From positions 1,240,001 to 1,304,000 of the forward strand of contig OW285190.1 in the NCBI GenBank assembly GCA_935421135.1: DNA of 64,000 nt, written 5' to 3'. The stretch comes from Bugulina stolonifera (lineage: Eukaryota > Bryozoa > Gymnolaemata > Cheilostomatida > Bugulidae). Each line of letters opens with the position of its first letter. The first letter of the stretch is position 1. The translations under genes and the position numbers were made by a program. Shown in pieces: positions 36,573-48,500 of the stretch. Below the pieces are notes generated by a model. That model searched no databases. It had not been told where the DNA came from and saw only the letters and a program-made list of their open reading frames with translations.

Positions 36573-38515
36573 GGGGGTAACTTTGTTGAAAAAGTTGGGG
36601 CGGCCAGAGTTGGACTGGCTGCGGTGAGGGGAGGGTGTAGGAGGAGCGCCAAAAGCGCCCTCCCGCATGGGGGGGGGTCTTCCCCCGAGAAGGTTTTGGA
36701 AAAATGCCCACACGAGACTGCTACGTTGATGCGTTTGACCTGCATATTTGAGCAATACATAATGGTACAAAAGTACAAATTGATGTCTAGTAAACTACTA
36801 ATTATTACACTACAAAAAATGCTTTTCTGTTTGGCTTGGTCACGAAATACCATTGTTACAGTAGTCCTTTACATGACATAGGCCTACACATGTACACACA
36901 TGAATAAGAGGGGGATAATGCGAAATTAGTTGGTGGATAGAGATGGAAAGTGGTATCCTAGGTTTTCCAAACCCTGAAGAAGATGGGCTATTCATGGCCG
37001 TAACTATCTAGGCGGCTCAGACGGCCTTAGCCGCCTGAACTTTTTGTTAAAAGAAGAAAAAATTAGGCTAATATCGGAAGGCATAGTTACCGTGCCCCAC
37101 ATGATATAAACATACTCTAATGAAAATGATGCTACTATGTGTATCATTATATTAATGGCTAATTTTTGCGTGAAGCCACTGCTGATTTGATAGCGTAATT
37201 GGTAGAGTGCTTGGTCTTCATGCATAGAGACACGAGTTCGAATCCCACTGAGAGACAATTTTTTTCATTTTAGTAATTTGCTCAATTTGTTAGCTATGCA
37301 ATGACAATACTAATCTCATCTGTAAGATGGGATCACTGCATGTGTAATTCTGTATTCAACTATAGGGATGCCATAAGATTGCATGCACAGTGTGCCCACC
37401 CACCTCATTTGTTCCACTTCTAACACTGTTCTTCAGGGTTTGGGAACCCTAGAATACCACTCTCCATCTCTATCCATCAACTAAATTTGCACTATTTCCC
37501 GTCTTATTAATGTGTGTACATTTTTAGGCCTAAGTCATGTAATGATGTAAAGGACTACAATGGTACGTCATGGCCAAGCCAAATAGAGAAGCACTATTTT
37601 GCAGTATACTAATTTGAAGTTTACTATTTGCGGATTACTATGCAACATTTTGTACTTTTGTACCATCACGTATAGCTCAAATATGCATCAAAATGGCTGT
37701 TTTTGTGTGAATTGTCAAAAGTTTTCTTGTGGGAGGTGCCCCACCCTCCTTTCCCCATCCCGCACACACCCTCCCCACACCGCTACTGTTAGCCAGTCCA
37801 ATTTTGGCCGCCTCAACCTTTTCAAGAAAGTTACCCCCCTGCTATTTAGTACATAGCATCTATATGTATATTGAGACATATTGCTCTTACCTGTCTGCCT
37901 TGTAATGTTTGAGGACATTTGCACATACCCTCAAATATTACAAAAATAATGCCTTCAAAAATGCCTTTAAAAATAATGCCTTCAAAAATGTCTTCAAAAA
38001 TAATGCCTTCAAAAATGTCTTCAAAAATAATGCTACCACTGTCACAACATAAATAGGGGTCACTGACAGGAGTCATTATTTTTGTTTTAATAACTGGTAA
38101 TAACATTATTTTGCTATGGCCACCAATACTCTAGCAAAATTCACTCATTGTAAAGTAATTAGTATAGTCTGTTTTCCTGGCAAATAGAAATTAGGGAAAA
38201 CCAGTTACGGCCATGCTAGCTGTGCTATTAATACTATGCATGTCCAGGCTTCAATTCATTTTATATTTGCTGAGACACCCTTATTATAAATTGTATAGTT
38301 CGGATGAAAGCTCAGTTTCAAAGCTAGCCTTTGGCATATTATTCATCATAATAGCATAATTTTCATCAGAGTATGTTTATGTTATGCTAGAGGCAGGGTA
38401 GTAACGCCTTCCAACTATGACTGAGAAAGTAGCTTGATTTTTGCTTTTTATTGACAAAAAGTTCAGGAGGCTAGTGCCGCCCCTGCTGCCCTGATAGTTA
38501 CGGCCATGCTAGCTG
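36573..38515. mobile_element. Composite dispersed repeat, copy 2, with fold-back insertion
   Basis: This is the second copy of the block at 5631-7735. The part at 36573-37850 is a fold-back element: its left arm (GGGGGGTAACTTTGTTGAAA...) reappears in reverse complement at about 37433-37850, ending in GAAAGTTACCCCCCTG, around a ~450-base centre. Copy 1 lacks this right arm and centre: GGGCTATTTAGTAC is continuous there but split here with CTATT on both sides. The LINE found in copy 1 is absent, so this copy shows the empty LINE site near 38180. Confidence 0.75.
37187..37257 (+). ncRNA. tRNA-like sequence with pol III A and B boxes
   Basis: TAGCGTAATTGGTAGAGTGC (box A-like) is followed 22 bases later by GAGTTCGAATCCC (box B). 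Stem pairing is poor, so it is probably a SINE-type or captured tRNA relic in the centre of the fold-back element rather than a working tRNA gene. Confidence 0.5.
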
Positions 38516-40130
38516 TGCTCTGTAAACTACCAATACTATGCATGTCCAGGCTTCAATTCATTTTATATTTCCTTGCTCAGGTAGTACGGTTATTGTATAG
38601 TGCTGTAATAGTCATGTTATCTGTGTAGACTGTACCCATACATGTTCATGTTTCACACTTATCTTGTATTAACTAACTCAGACGCGTGAAATCCAAGACT
38701 TCTTGAAAATAGGCTGATGTTGAAATTTTTCCTATATTCGCCCCTGGTAGTGAATACAATGTACAGTACAACAATTAGTTAATTACTGCAGATTAGAATT
38801 GCAGGGCTGGCTAGTGGACACTCTGTACTGTACCATGTCCTGTTTATATGCTATCGAACACTGTATCACCGTTACTAATATATAATACTACATGACCAGT
38901 CTTAACCAGTCTCTACAAGAGGTGACCCACCCACTATTTATGTAAAGAACTTCTTACTACCATGGTAGCTTCCTGCCCAAAACTATACGTGAGCTCAAGT
39001 CACATTTACTCTACTGCAATGAATATAGCAACAAATATATATTAATATTTATATTAGTGTAACATGTTAGCATAACATGAAAATATGACCACAGTAATCC
39101 TGACAAAAACCAAAAACAGATGAGGCGTACCCCTTGCAAAACGCTCCAGTACGTTCTAATTAAAGAAGAAGACGTAAGACGTAACATAAGACTGGAACAA
39201 TGGTATAGAAGGGAAGAAAAAACCCAAAACCTAAATGACACCGGAAACATATGAGACCAGAAGAAATCGTAATCGCCACTATATACGATATTATTTCTAT
39301 GATAGCCAATGTGTTGGCGGCCAATAGAAATACTGACTCAAGGAGACGTAGCCAATAATAATACTAGGAAGTAGGAACCCCGAAGCTAAAGCAAAAATAG
39401 TGTCTTTGGTCAAAGGCTATCTCAAAACAAAACATGTGATTATTAACATTGAAAGATGAAGATGTAAACAAAACCTGCTCGTCTTCAGAATGATTTAATT
39501 ATTATTATAAGTTAAATTGACAGTATTTATTGTTCTTTGTAGTAATAGCCCATTGAAAAGAGATAAAGTAAATAAATGCATATGCAACTAGTTGAGAGTT
39601 ATTCTATTTAAATTTTAATTTTATTTCATCTTTTATTTATTATTATTATAATTATAATTATAATAATAATTGTTTTATGTGTTACATTATAATTATTATT
39701 AATATGTTTTAATCTATATAAAGTTTTGATTACTTATTAAATTATAAATATATATTATATAATGTTATTAAATTAGATTTAATTTTTTATTAAATTTAAA
39801 TTATAAATAAGATTAGTCTTTAGATTTGAAGTTATTATTATTGAAGTTGATGAGGTACATTGTAGTTACTATAGTAATACTTTTAACTTTGAATACAATA
39901 TTTCATTGCTAGAGTGGTTATACCTTAAATAGATTTAGAATAATTATTGTAGAATTAATCTTCTAGGTAATTTTTGTGAGTTCTCCCTGACACTAGTTTT
40001 TTTATTATTAGCAGATCTGTGATAAATAATGTTACTAACGGCAAAAATACAACTTTAAAAACAAACTTTATTATTGAACAATAATTATATCAGCTAGCAT
40101 TAGACTATGTACAATAATTTAGTAGCGTAG
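38516..40130. other. AT-rich gene-free region
   Basis: Extremely AT-rich between 39580 and 39830 (runs of TTATTATTATAATTATA). No gene, tandem array or transposon ends are recognised. Confidence 0.45.
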
Positions 40131-40770
40131 TTGTTTTTTGCATTTTTTCAGCAGAGAGAGACCACCGTTAAAAATGCATCAATCTTACAACAAGATTTAA
40201 ATAAGTTAGAAATATGGTCAGAAAAGTGGCAATTAAATTTTAATGTCTCAAAGTGTAGTTTTTTACAAGTTGGACGGAAGGGACGAAGAGATAAACAAGA
40301 CTATTTTTACACCATCAAATTTTAAAACAAGTTGAATTTCACCCGTATCTCAGAGTCTGTCTGCAGTCTAATTTCAAATGGGATCGCCATATTGACAAAA
40401 TTATCCACACTGCAACACTAAGACAAGCTCAACTATGCAAAATTTTAAAGTATGCAAATATGCCAACACGCAGAGTAGCATATTTAACATTGGTAAGACC
40501 TTTGCTAGAGTTTGCAAGCCAAGTGTGGGACCCTCATCAAAAAAATCTAATTAAACAAATTGAAAAGGTACAAAGTGAAGGTCTAAGATTTATTTATAAA
40601 ATTAGAGGGCAAGTTAGTTTCAAATAGCTGAGGGAAAAGGTAGGCATAAAGTCTACAAGAACGGAGGAAGGAGGCAAGATTGTCACTTTTTTCGAGGTAT
40701 TGAGCCAACTTTTAATTATAATTTAGATAAGGTGCACAAAACAAGAGAGGCCCTTAACACATATACACCA
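40131..40770 (+). mobile_element. LINE reverse transcriptase C-terminal relic
   Basis: LQQDLNKLEIWSEKWQLNFN and VSKCSFLQVG are followed, after a frameshift near 40325, by YLRVCLQSNFKWDRHIDKI and AYLTLVRPLLEFASQVWDPH. This is the standard order after the RT core in CR1/L2/Jockey-like LINEs. Frameshifts mark it as inactive. It differs from the fragments at 6292-7479 and 13485-14060. Confidence 0.8.
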
Positions 40771-41340
40771 CACATTAAAACAAATATCTTTTATTGCTCA
40801 TTTTGACCCAGAGAGAGCTACGGTCTGAATGAATGACTGGGACTAATGATAGCACATATATCACAAAACATAAAAATACATATATATATAAATAGCACAT
40901 AACAAAGAAAAAGATTACAAAAATAGTACATTCAACATAAAATTGAAAAAAAAACAATTGAGTTCTCACGACTTTACGCACTTTTAAGTGCGGTCTCTGT
41001 GAGAGAATGCAAAAAAAGCTTGCGTGTGTAAGGGCGTAAGAAATCGGTTTTTTATATGTTGTTGTTATATTGTGTTATATGTGATATGACTAAACCTACC
41101 TGGTTTACAAGTCCAGAGCATGGCTCTCTCAGGCTTCTGGGCCAAAAGAGTAATAAAAACATTGGTTTTAATGTTAGGTGTATACATTTTGGGAGCCTGT
41201 CAAGTTTTATGTACATTTTTAAAATCATAGTTAGATTTTTCTCAATACCTTTAACCAGGCACCAGGAAAGCAATGCAAATATTGCTTCTTTCCTTTACTC
41301 TTGTAAGGACTTCATCCCAACCTTTTCTCCCAACCGTTTA

Positions 41341-43325
41341 GGGGAGAGCGGGGTAAGTTGGGACGCGGGGTAAGTTGAGACAGGGCTGTTTTGGGTATTA
41401 TGATACCCATTACATTTTTATGGTATGGGCCAAAGGTTAGATCAACATAAATAAACATAGCCCACTATTTTGTTTTTTAAGTTGAATAAATATTTTTTTT
41501 GCAATTTGCAATAATATAGTATTTGCATGTTTGAGTAAATTTTTTTTCTTGACGAGTTTCTACTTTTTTTAATGAAAGAATGACTCAATAGTTTTGAAAA
41601 TTTGCAGATAGAGACTCTATAGTATCTAGTTAGACCAACTAAATTTAAAATTAGTTCAAATCAAAAATCTTAGTAAAAAATTGTGTTTTACAAAAAATCG
41701 GGAGTGTGGAGCAAGTTGGGACGCTAGAAGTGGGGCAAGTTGGGACACCATTTGTGATAATAAATTATGCTTGTGGAATGATATAAATCTAAGATGACAC
41801 TGTAATTTCACCTTTTCTCTAACTACAAGTTGTTTGATGAATCTGGGATAGCATTTGACTTAGGCAACGAACTCCAATCCTGTGTGGGGATGGCATTATA
41901 CATAGGATTGATATTATCGTAGCAGAAACAGGTTAAACCTGACTCATTGCTATAACAGCTTTTGATCTCTGTTCTGTCCCCACTTTACTCATGACCCTGA
42001 CAGCAGTAGCAGCAACACATTGTATAGACTACATCCCTTTCTTACTCATACCTACACTTCGAACACTGTCTCTGCACCTTTTCTAGTAATCCAAAAGATT
42101 ATTGTATAATTCAGTTATAAAGTTTGGGGGATTCACTCTTTGTTGCTCAAACTAGACGAGTAGGCTATATACAATCAATGTCTCTCCACACTTATTGTTA
42201 CCCAACCCCAGTTGAACTACCATCTTCAGAATAGTTTAATCAAACATCATTGATAATCTATGTACAAAGTTATAGTTATAGATTACCACTGTCCAAGACC
42301 CAGGAAAGGTAATTAGTACCAAGAGAAAGAAGCAGGTTGGATCGACTCCATCGCATAAATGATGCGGATTGACTATTATCGCCTGTGTCATAAATACTGC
42401 TGTGAACTGTGGGTTGGGTTGCCAAGTGGAATTACAATTCAACAATCTTTTTTCTGCTCAATGATTTCATTTTATCTAGAGTGTCAGTTGTTCAATTTTG
42501 CATCAAACTCTAATAATTATTATAATAAAAATCAACATTTTTGCCTATATTTTCTAGTATTGATTTATTTCTGGTGTTTTGGTTTTATATTCTATTTATT
42601 TTAAGTAACAAACTTAAAGCTTAAGAAAATTTTGCTATAGCAAAATTGTAAAAATGGTCACCTGCGATGCATTAGTTTTTTTATAGTTTTAAGTCTAATA
42701 TGCATAAGTAGACTGGAACTTAGTCAAAAAAGAGCTATTATACATTGTGAATTATTACACCTAAAAGACGTCAAACGAGTTAATAGTTTTACATGTTCAA
42801 GCTGGCATCCTCCTATTTTAACAAAGATTTACTTAACAAAAAAATTCATTTTTACATTAAAACAATTTTCATACCTTCCCTAGACTATCTTGTACTAAAA
42901 AAATTAAACACATAGAGGCTGAACGACGTTAAGGTCCAGCAGTTTTTTACAGACATGTTTTTTGACATTATATACATATGGCAATAATTTTAAATATGTG
43001 TAATATTATTGTAACATTTCAATTCTATCTGTTCATGATAAAAAATTAGACTAATCTAAAACTAAAATTTATATTTTCAATGGTGTCCTAACTTGCCCCA
43101 CACCTGTTCCAACTTACCCCGTCAGTGGGGTAAGTTGGGACGTTTGACATGCGCTGCCAAATCGTGGATTACCGCACTATGCTGACTTATCAATGTGTGT
43201 GCTTCAGGCTATAGTTAGACAAAATATTAAAGTACCTTCATGCAAAAAATGATAATGCCATGACCTCTAGACTCCGTATTATTCCCAAAAAACCAAAAAC
43301 TGTCCCAACTTACCCCACTCTCCCC
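41341..43325. mobile_element. Non-autonomous DNA transposon with GGGGTAAGTTGGGAC ends (1.99 kb)
   Basis: The left end GGGGAGAGCGGGGTAAGTTG and right end CAACTTACCCCACTCTCCCC are an almost perfect inverted pair. Sub-terminal copies of GGGGCAAGTTGGGAC and GGGGTAAGTTGGGACG occur at 41700-41760 and 43080-43145 in both orientations. No transposase frame and no clear target duplication were seen. Superfamily unknown. Confidence 0.75.
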
Positions 43326-43383
43326 GTACAACTAATATCCGGCCTCTGATTTGAGAGAATAGAAGTTTACAATACAGTGATAT

Positions 43384-44134
43384 TGTAATGCTTTTGCCGA
43401 GTTGCACACGGGTGCCGGTGGTACGAGTGTGGGAAGAGCCTAGGAATGGTCGACTAGACTATTCTTCCTCATTACATATAGAGTTAACAGTATCCTACTT
43501 GTGATTATTAACGTGTAAGGGCCATAGGCCCGACGCAATGCTTAGAAAGATCTCTGAAAGAGTATATTCTAGCCTAAAAGACAGCTCGAGCTACCTGGTC
43601 TAATGGGACTAAGAGTGGGAACTGGCTTTGCTAAGAGATAAGACTCGGTATAGCTGCTGAAAATATGTAACTTTATTGAAGTTTAAGCGTCAACTGATTA
43701 CAATGAGAAAATGCTAACGCTTTTATACTAATAGCGTTTCCAGTGACAGTTCCGGTAAAAGGGATGGTGTAGCATCAGCCCCGGAAATTGCATACCAGTA
43801 TGGCAGCAAAAGGCCGAGGCCCAACCTTAAAAGATTCGGCCATTATGAAAAGGGCTTCTAATGATGTGAAGCATATAATATATATAAAGTAGGTATTTCC
43901 AAGACCTCGACCTCCCTTATGGTCGGCATACAATGCAATTAGGTATAGATTATAAGCTAGTTACAATAATGTTCCATTGGTTGCACAGTATTGCAGGTAT
44001 ATGAGTATAGGCACACACAACAGAGTGAGTAATAATGTGAATATTAGCTGAGGAAGACAACTAGTGTGTATCAATGTCAGGCCCGGAGGCTGATGCGTTA
44101 ATGTCAGTACATGGGAGTGTCCTGGGTCACCACA
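43384..44134 (-). mobile_element. Diverged solo LTR of a related family (751 bp)
   Basis: It starts TGTAATGC and ends CACCACA, with ATAT duplicated on both sides. A minus-strand AATAAA (complement of TTTATT near 43674) and a GC-richer U3 with CAGTTCCGG and AGTATGGCAGC motifs match the layout of the other LTRs, but the sequence has diverged. Confidence 0.8.
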
Positions 44135-45108
44135 ATATAATAGTGATGATACAATATACAAACCATTGGGGTTCCACTAACAAAAACATACCTTAATTCT
44201 AAAATAAAGTCTGGAAACTTTTTCAGCTTTTTTCATAAAGTATTATTGTACGCAAATAAATCCATTGCATTACAAAAATGTATTTTTATTGCATGTAATA
44301 CAATAACAATGATATAATCAGTTGATTATGTATTTTATTATTGTTTAGTCAAGTTTTGCCAAGATTTAAATTAAATTAGGTAATATTAAGATTTTTACTT
44401 ATTTATATGTGTATCAGCCGAAGCTATGAGCCTAATGCTAATAATTTTAACAATCATTAGATGGAATTCGCTTTATTCTTTTTATAATTATTTGTTTGAA
44501 AAGATACTCCAAGGTACCCTAAACACAGAAAACAATACCCTAAAAGCAGAAATTTTTAGCGGAAGAAAGTTTCACCAGTTTGCTAATCCTGAAACATTTT
44601 GCAATAGCAATATTTGGTGAGTTCAGCCTATAGCTAAATTTAAGTCCCAAAATTAATGTTTAAGCATACATGTATTTCAGCATTAGAAACAAGCTTAGCT
44701 GAGCTGTATATTTATTATTTACTCAGATTTAAACCACACATACAGTACAAAGCTACAACTGACCCTTATATAGTACAGTAAGCCCACCTGTGAGGTAAAG
44801 TAATTGCCATAGCTTGTTAAAAAAATCCTCTGATTAAGCTCCTACTCCTACCAATTATATTACAACAAATGCTTCTGGCTTTGTAAAATATTCAACTATG
44901 TATCATATAGCTAAATAGCTGCATGTAGGGTTTGTTTAGGCCAGTAATTATATAACTCCTTTTGAAACCAGAATTTGATAGCGATGGGAATTATTCCTAA
45001 GTTCGTGAAAATTAAAGCTCGCAAAGAGTATCTGCTTTTAGGGTAGCCTTTTGACCTAAAGTTCACACCCTTGAATACTTGTGAAAATATAGAAAAGTGG
45101 CGTCTAAA
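44135..45108. other. AT-rich intergenic sequence
   Basis: No gene or repeat recognised. It lies upstream of the Spinster-like gene. Confidence 0.35.
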
Positions 45109-45208
45109 CTTTAATTTAACCCATTTAACTCACTTGGTATATTTTATTTTGTTTTCAGTACTAAACAAAATAAAATATACCAAGTGAGTTAAATGGGTTA
45201 AATTAAAG
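45109..45208. repeat. Perfect 46-bp inverted repeat with 8-base loop
   Basis: The arms are 45109-45154 and 45163-45208, beginning CTTTAATTTAACCCATTTAA and ending with its exact complement; the loop is TCAGTACT. It lies 310 bases upstream of the Spinster ATG. It could be a fold-back MITE, a source of hairpin RNA, or a cruciform. Confidence 0.95.
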
Positions 45209-45517
45209 AATTTGCCATGGAAAATAATTTGAGGTAAGGTAAAAAAGGTTTTTGCAAACCTGATGGAAATATAGGTCAATTTCTTTCACATACATCCTCA
45301 ATAGATGGAAGATGTGTTTTTACACCTGGGCCCACTGTTGCTCTCACAACCTTTTAACTTGGCTAATGAATCTCATTGTCTGCTTCTGTGCCATATCTGC
45401 TGTACCTTACACACAATGGGAAGTAAAACTGGTAAAGTCATCGTTCTTGGTACTCTACAGGTTATAAAGACGGACACAACCTGATTACCTGTCTGTCTGT
45501 TTGTCTCTCTGTCAGTG

Positions 45518-48500
45518 ATGGACAACAGTAAAAAGAATGATACTACATCGACAGGAAGTGATGTATCCAATCTATCGGAGGCAGCTCCCAGTGAGATAGT
45601 AGACCGAGTTCCTGACGTTATCATAGACGACTCAATGTCCATGTTGAGTCGCTACCTTACTGTAGGCATTCTATTCCTAGTTAACCTACTCAACTATATG
45701 GACAGGTTGACTATTGCAGGTGAGTGTTTAGTGGGAACTTGTAGCCCTATCTGTGTAGACAGATTACATCATACAAGGTATAATCTAGATTTATAGTACA
45801 CTATCATACAGTGTATAACACTAAGTATGTTATTTTATACAATGTGATGAACTATACACTATGTTATACTCATATGTTATCCGCTATACTAATTGCTATG
45901 TTATACGCCATGTTATACGCCATGTTATACGCCATGTTATACGCCATGTTATACGCCATGTTATACGCCATGTTATACGCCATGTTATACGCCATGATAT
46001 ACGCCATGTTATACGCCATGTTATACATCGTGTTATTACTCATCAGCTATGTTACACGCTATGTTATATGTTATGCTAATATGTTATGCTATGTTATACA
46101 GGGGTATTGAACCAAGTTGAGACTTACTATGGAATAGATGATGGTCTAGCTGGCCTTTTACAAGCCATATTTATTGTTGGCTATATGACCTTCTCCCCTA
46201 TATTCGGTTACTGTGGTGACAGATATAACAGGAAGTACTTGATGGTGTTTGGAATTGCATTCTGGTCCGCTGTTACTCTGGCTGGCTCATTTGTTCCCCG
46301 TGATGTAAGTAATACGGTACTGTGGCATGTTGCTATCAGTATATTGTGATTTACCTATACAGTAACCCATGCCATTACTACTTATATTATAATAATTAAT
46401 ATTGACCTCTGGTGACAACAGCGAAAGTTGACCACAGCTAAGGGTGACCCTTAGACCTGTATATCTATAGCCTGCATAACTAATGTCATTTATGGCTCTG
46501 TTACCAGACGATTTTATACTTTGTACTCCAGTCTATGCAGTGATCTATATTATGTTATAAACTTTTGTATTTTTATAGTCCAACGCATTATCTAATTACA
46601 GATTGTATAGCAATAACACTGCCCTCTATTACACTGGGATGTTTTTATTTACAGCCCATTGCTTATCTGTAGGCCTGTGATATGCTTGCTCCTATCAACT
46701 GTCTTACTGCAGTATATCTCATACAGCTGTGTAATCTGTGTTATTATGATAACCATGATGATTTGTACATAAACTAGTGTAGATAATGCACTGTAGTAAA
46801 TACTGTAGATAATACACTGTAGTAAATACTGTAGATAATACACTGTAGTAAGTACTGTAGATGATACACTGTAGTAAGTACTGTAGATGATGCACTGTAG
46901 TAAATACTGTAGAGGTGGCAGGGTGGCGCTGCGGCCCCGCTGTCAAAGTAAAGTGGCCTAAAACACTACTTTTGAAAACTGGGCAGTGTTTCGCTTTATC
47001 TTTGCTTGATTTTCAGTTTGCAGTCGAAATGTTATAATTCTCCACTTATACCTCTATGGTGTTGCTACGGAGACAGTAACCAGTGATCTTAAAATAGTGA
47101 ATGCATTGCAGGAGGTATGCAAAAGCGGCCCATATAACTGTGTAGAGCTCTGCTAAAAGGCTCCATGGCCATGTCAAGGACAACAACTTTTGACATGGAG
47201 CAATCAAATTTGCAGTCTTCTTGTAAATGAATGAATTGGGATGAAACGAATAGAAAAAATATATTTTTTATGGATAGTATATTAGATATTTGTACCAGAG
47301 CAAAAATAAGAGTTAAAGTAAAGGTAGGGAACACTGCCCTCTCAGTTGAATTCCTTCACACCTCCCACTCAGTACAAGCTTTCTGTCTCCCTACTGAATG
47401 TTTCTAGTCTTCGCCCCTTTATGTACAGGCATGTCATATTGTAGTACTTTGGTGTACTAGTGTTACTACGTGGGTTAGTTGGAGTAGGAGAGGCCAGCTA
47501 CTCTACGATTGCCCCGACAATCATCTCGGACATGTTTGTACAGTCCAAGAGATCATATATGCTGATGGTGTTCTATGTGGCCATACCAGTCGGAGGGTTA
47601 GTATAGTACATGCATATATATATATTATACCAGTAGGAGGGTTAGTATAGTACATATATATACTATACCAGTAGGAGGGTTAGTATAGTACATATGTAGG
47701 CTATATATTATAATGATACCGTGTTATAGAACTGGTACTATTGAGTAGGACACACGCAGCTTTCCAACTACCAAGGCTCCCTGTACTATTTACTCGTATT
47801 ATAGCATATACACGTACAGTGATATCTACTGGTAACACACTATGTTTGCATATACACATGTTGTAGAGGTCTAGGTTACATAGTTGGAGCGAAAGTAGCT
47901 GAAGCAGCTGGGCACTGGTACTGGGCACTCAGAGTAAGTATTGTATATACAATGTATATAATCTACATGTATATATACAATGTATATAATCTACATGTAT
48001 ATATACAATGTATATAATCTACATGTACATATACAATGTATATAATCTACATGTATATATACAATGTATATAATCTACATGTATATATACAATGTATATA
48101 ATCTACATGTACATATACAATGTATATAATCTACATGTATATATACAATGTATATAATCTACATGTATATATACAATGTATATAATCTACATGTATATAT
48201 ACAATGTATATAATCTACATGTACATATACAATGTATATAATCTACATGTATATATACAATGTATATAATCTACATGTATATATACAATGTATATAATCT
48301 ACATGTATATACATGTATACCTTTATATGACATATGCCCCTGTATATAATGTATGTGTTCCTGTATATAATGTATGTGTTCCTGTATATAATGTATGTGT
48401 TCCTGTATATAATGTATGTGTTCCTGTATATAATGTATGTGTTCCTGTATATAATGTATGTGTTCCTGTAAATAATGTGTGTGTTCCTGTATATAATGTG

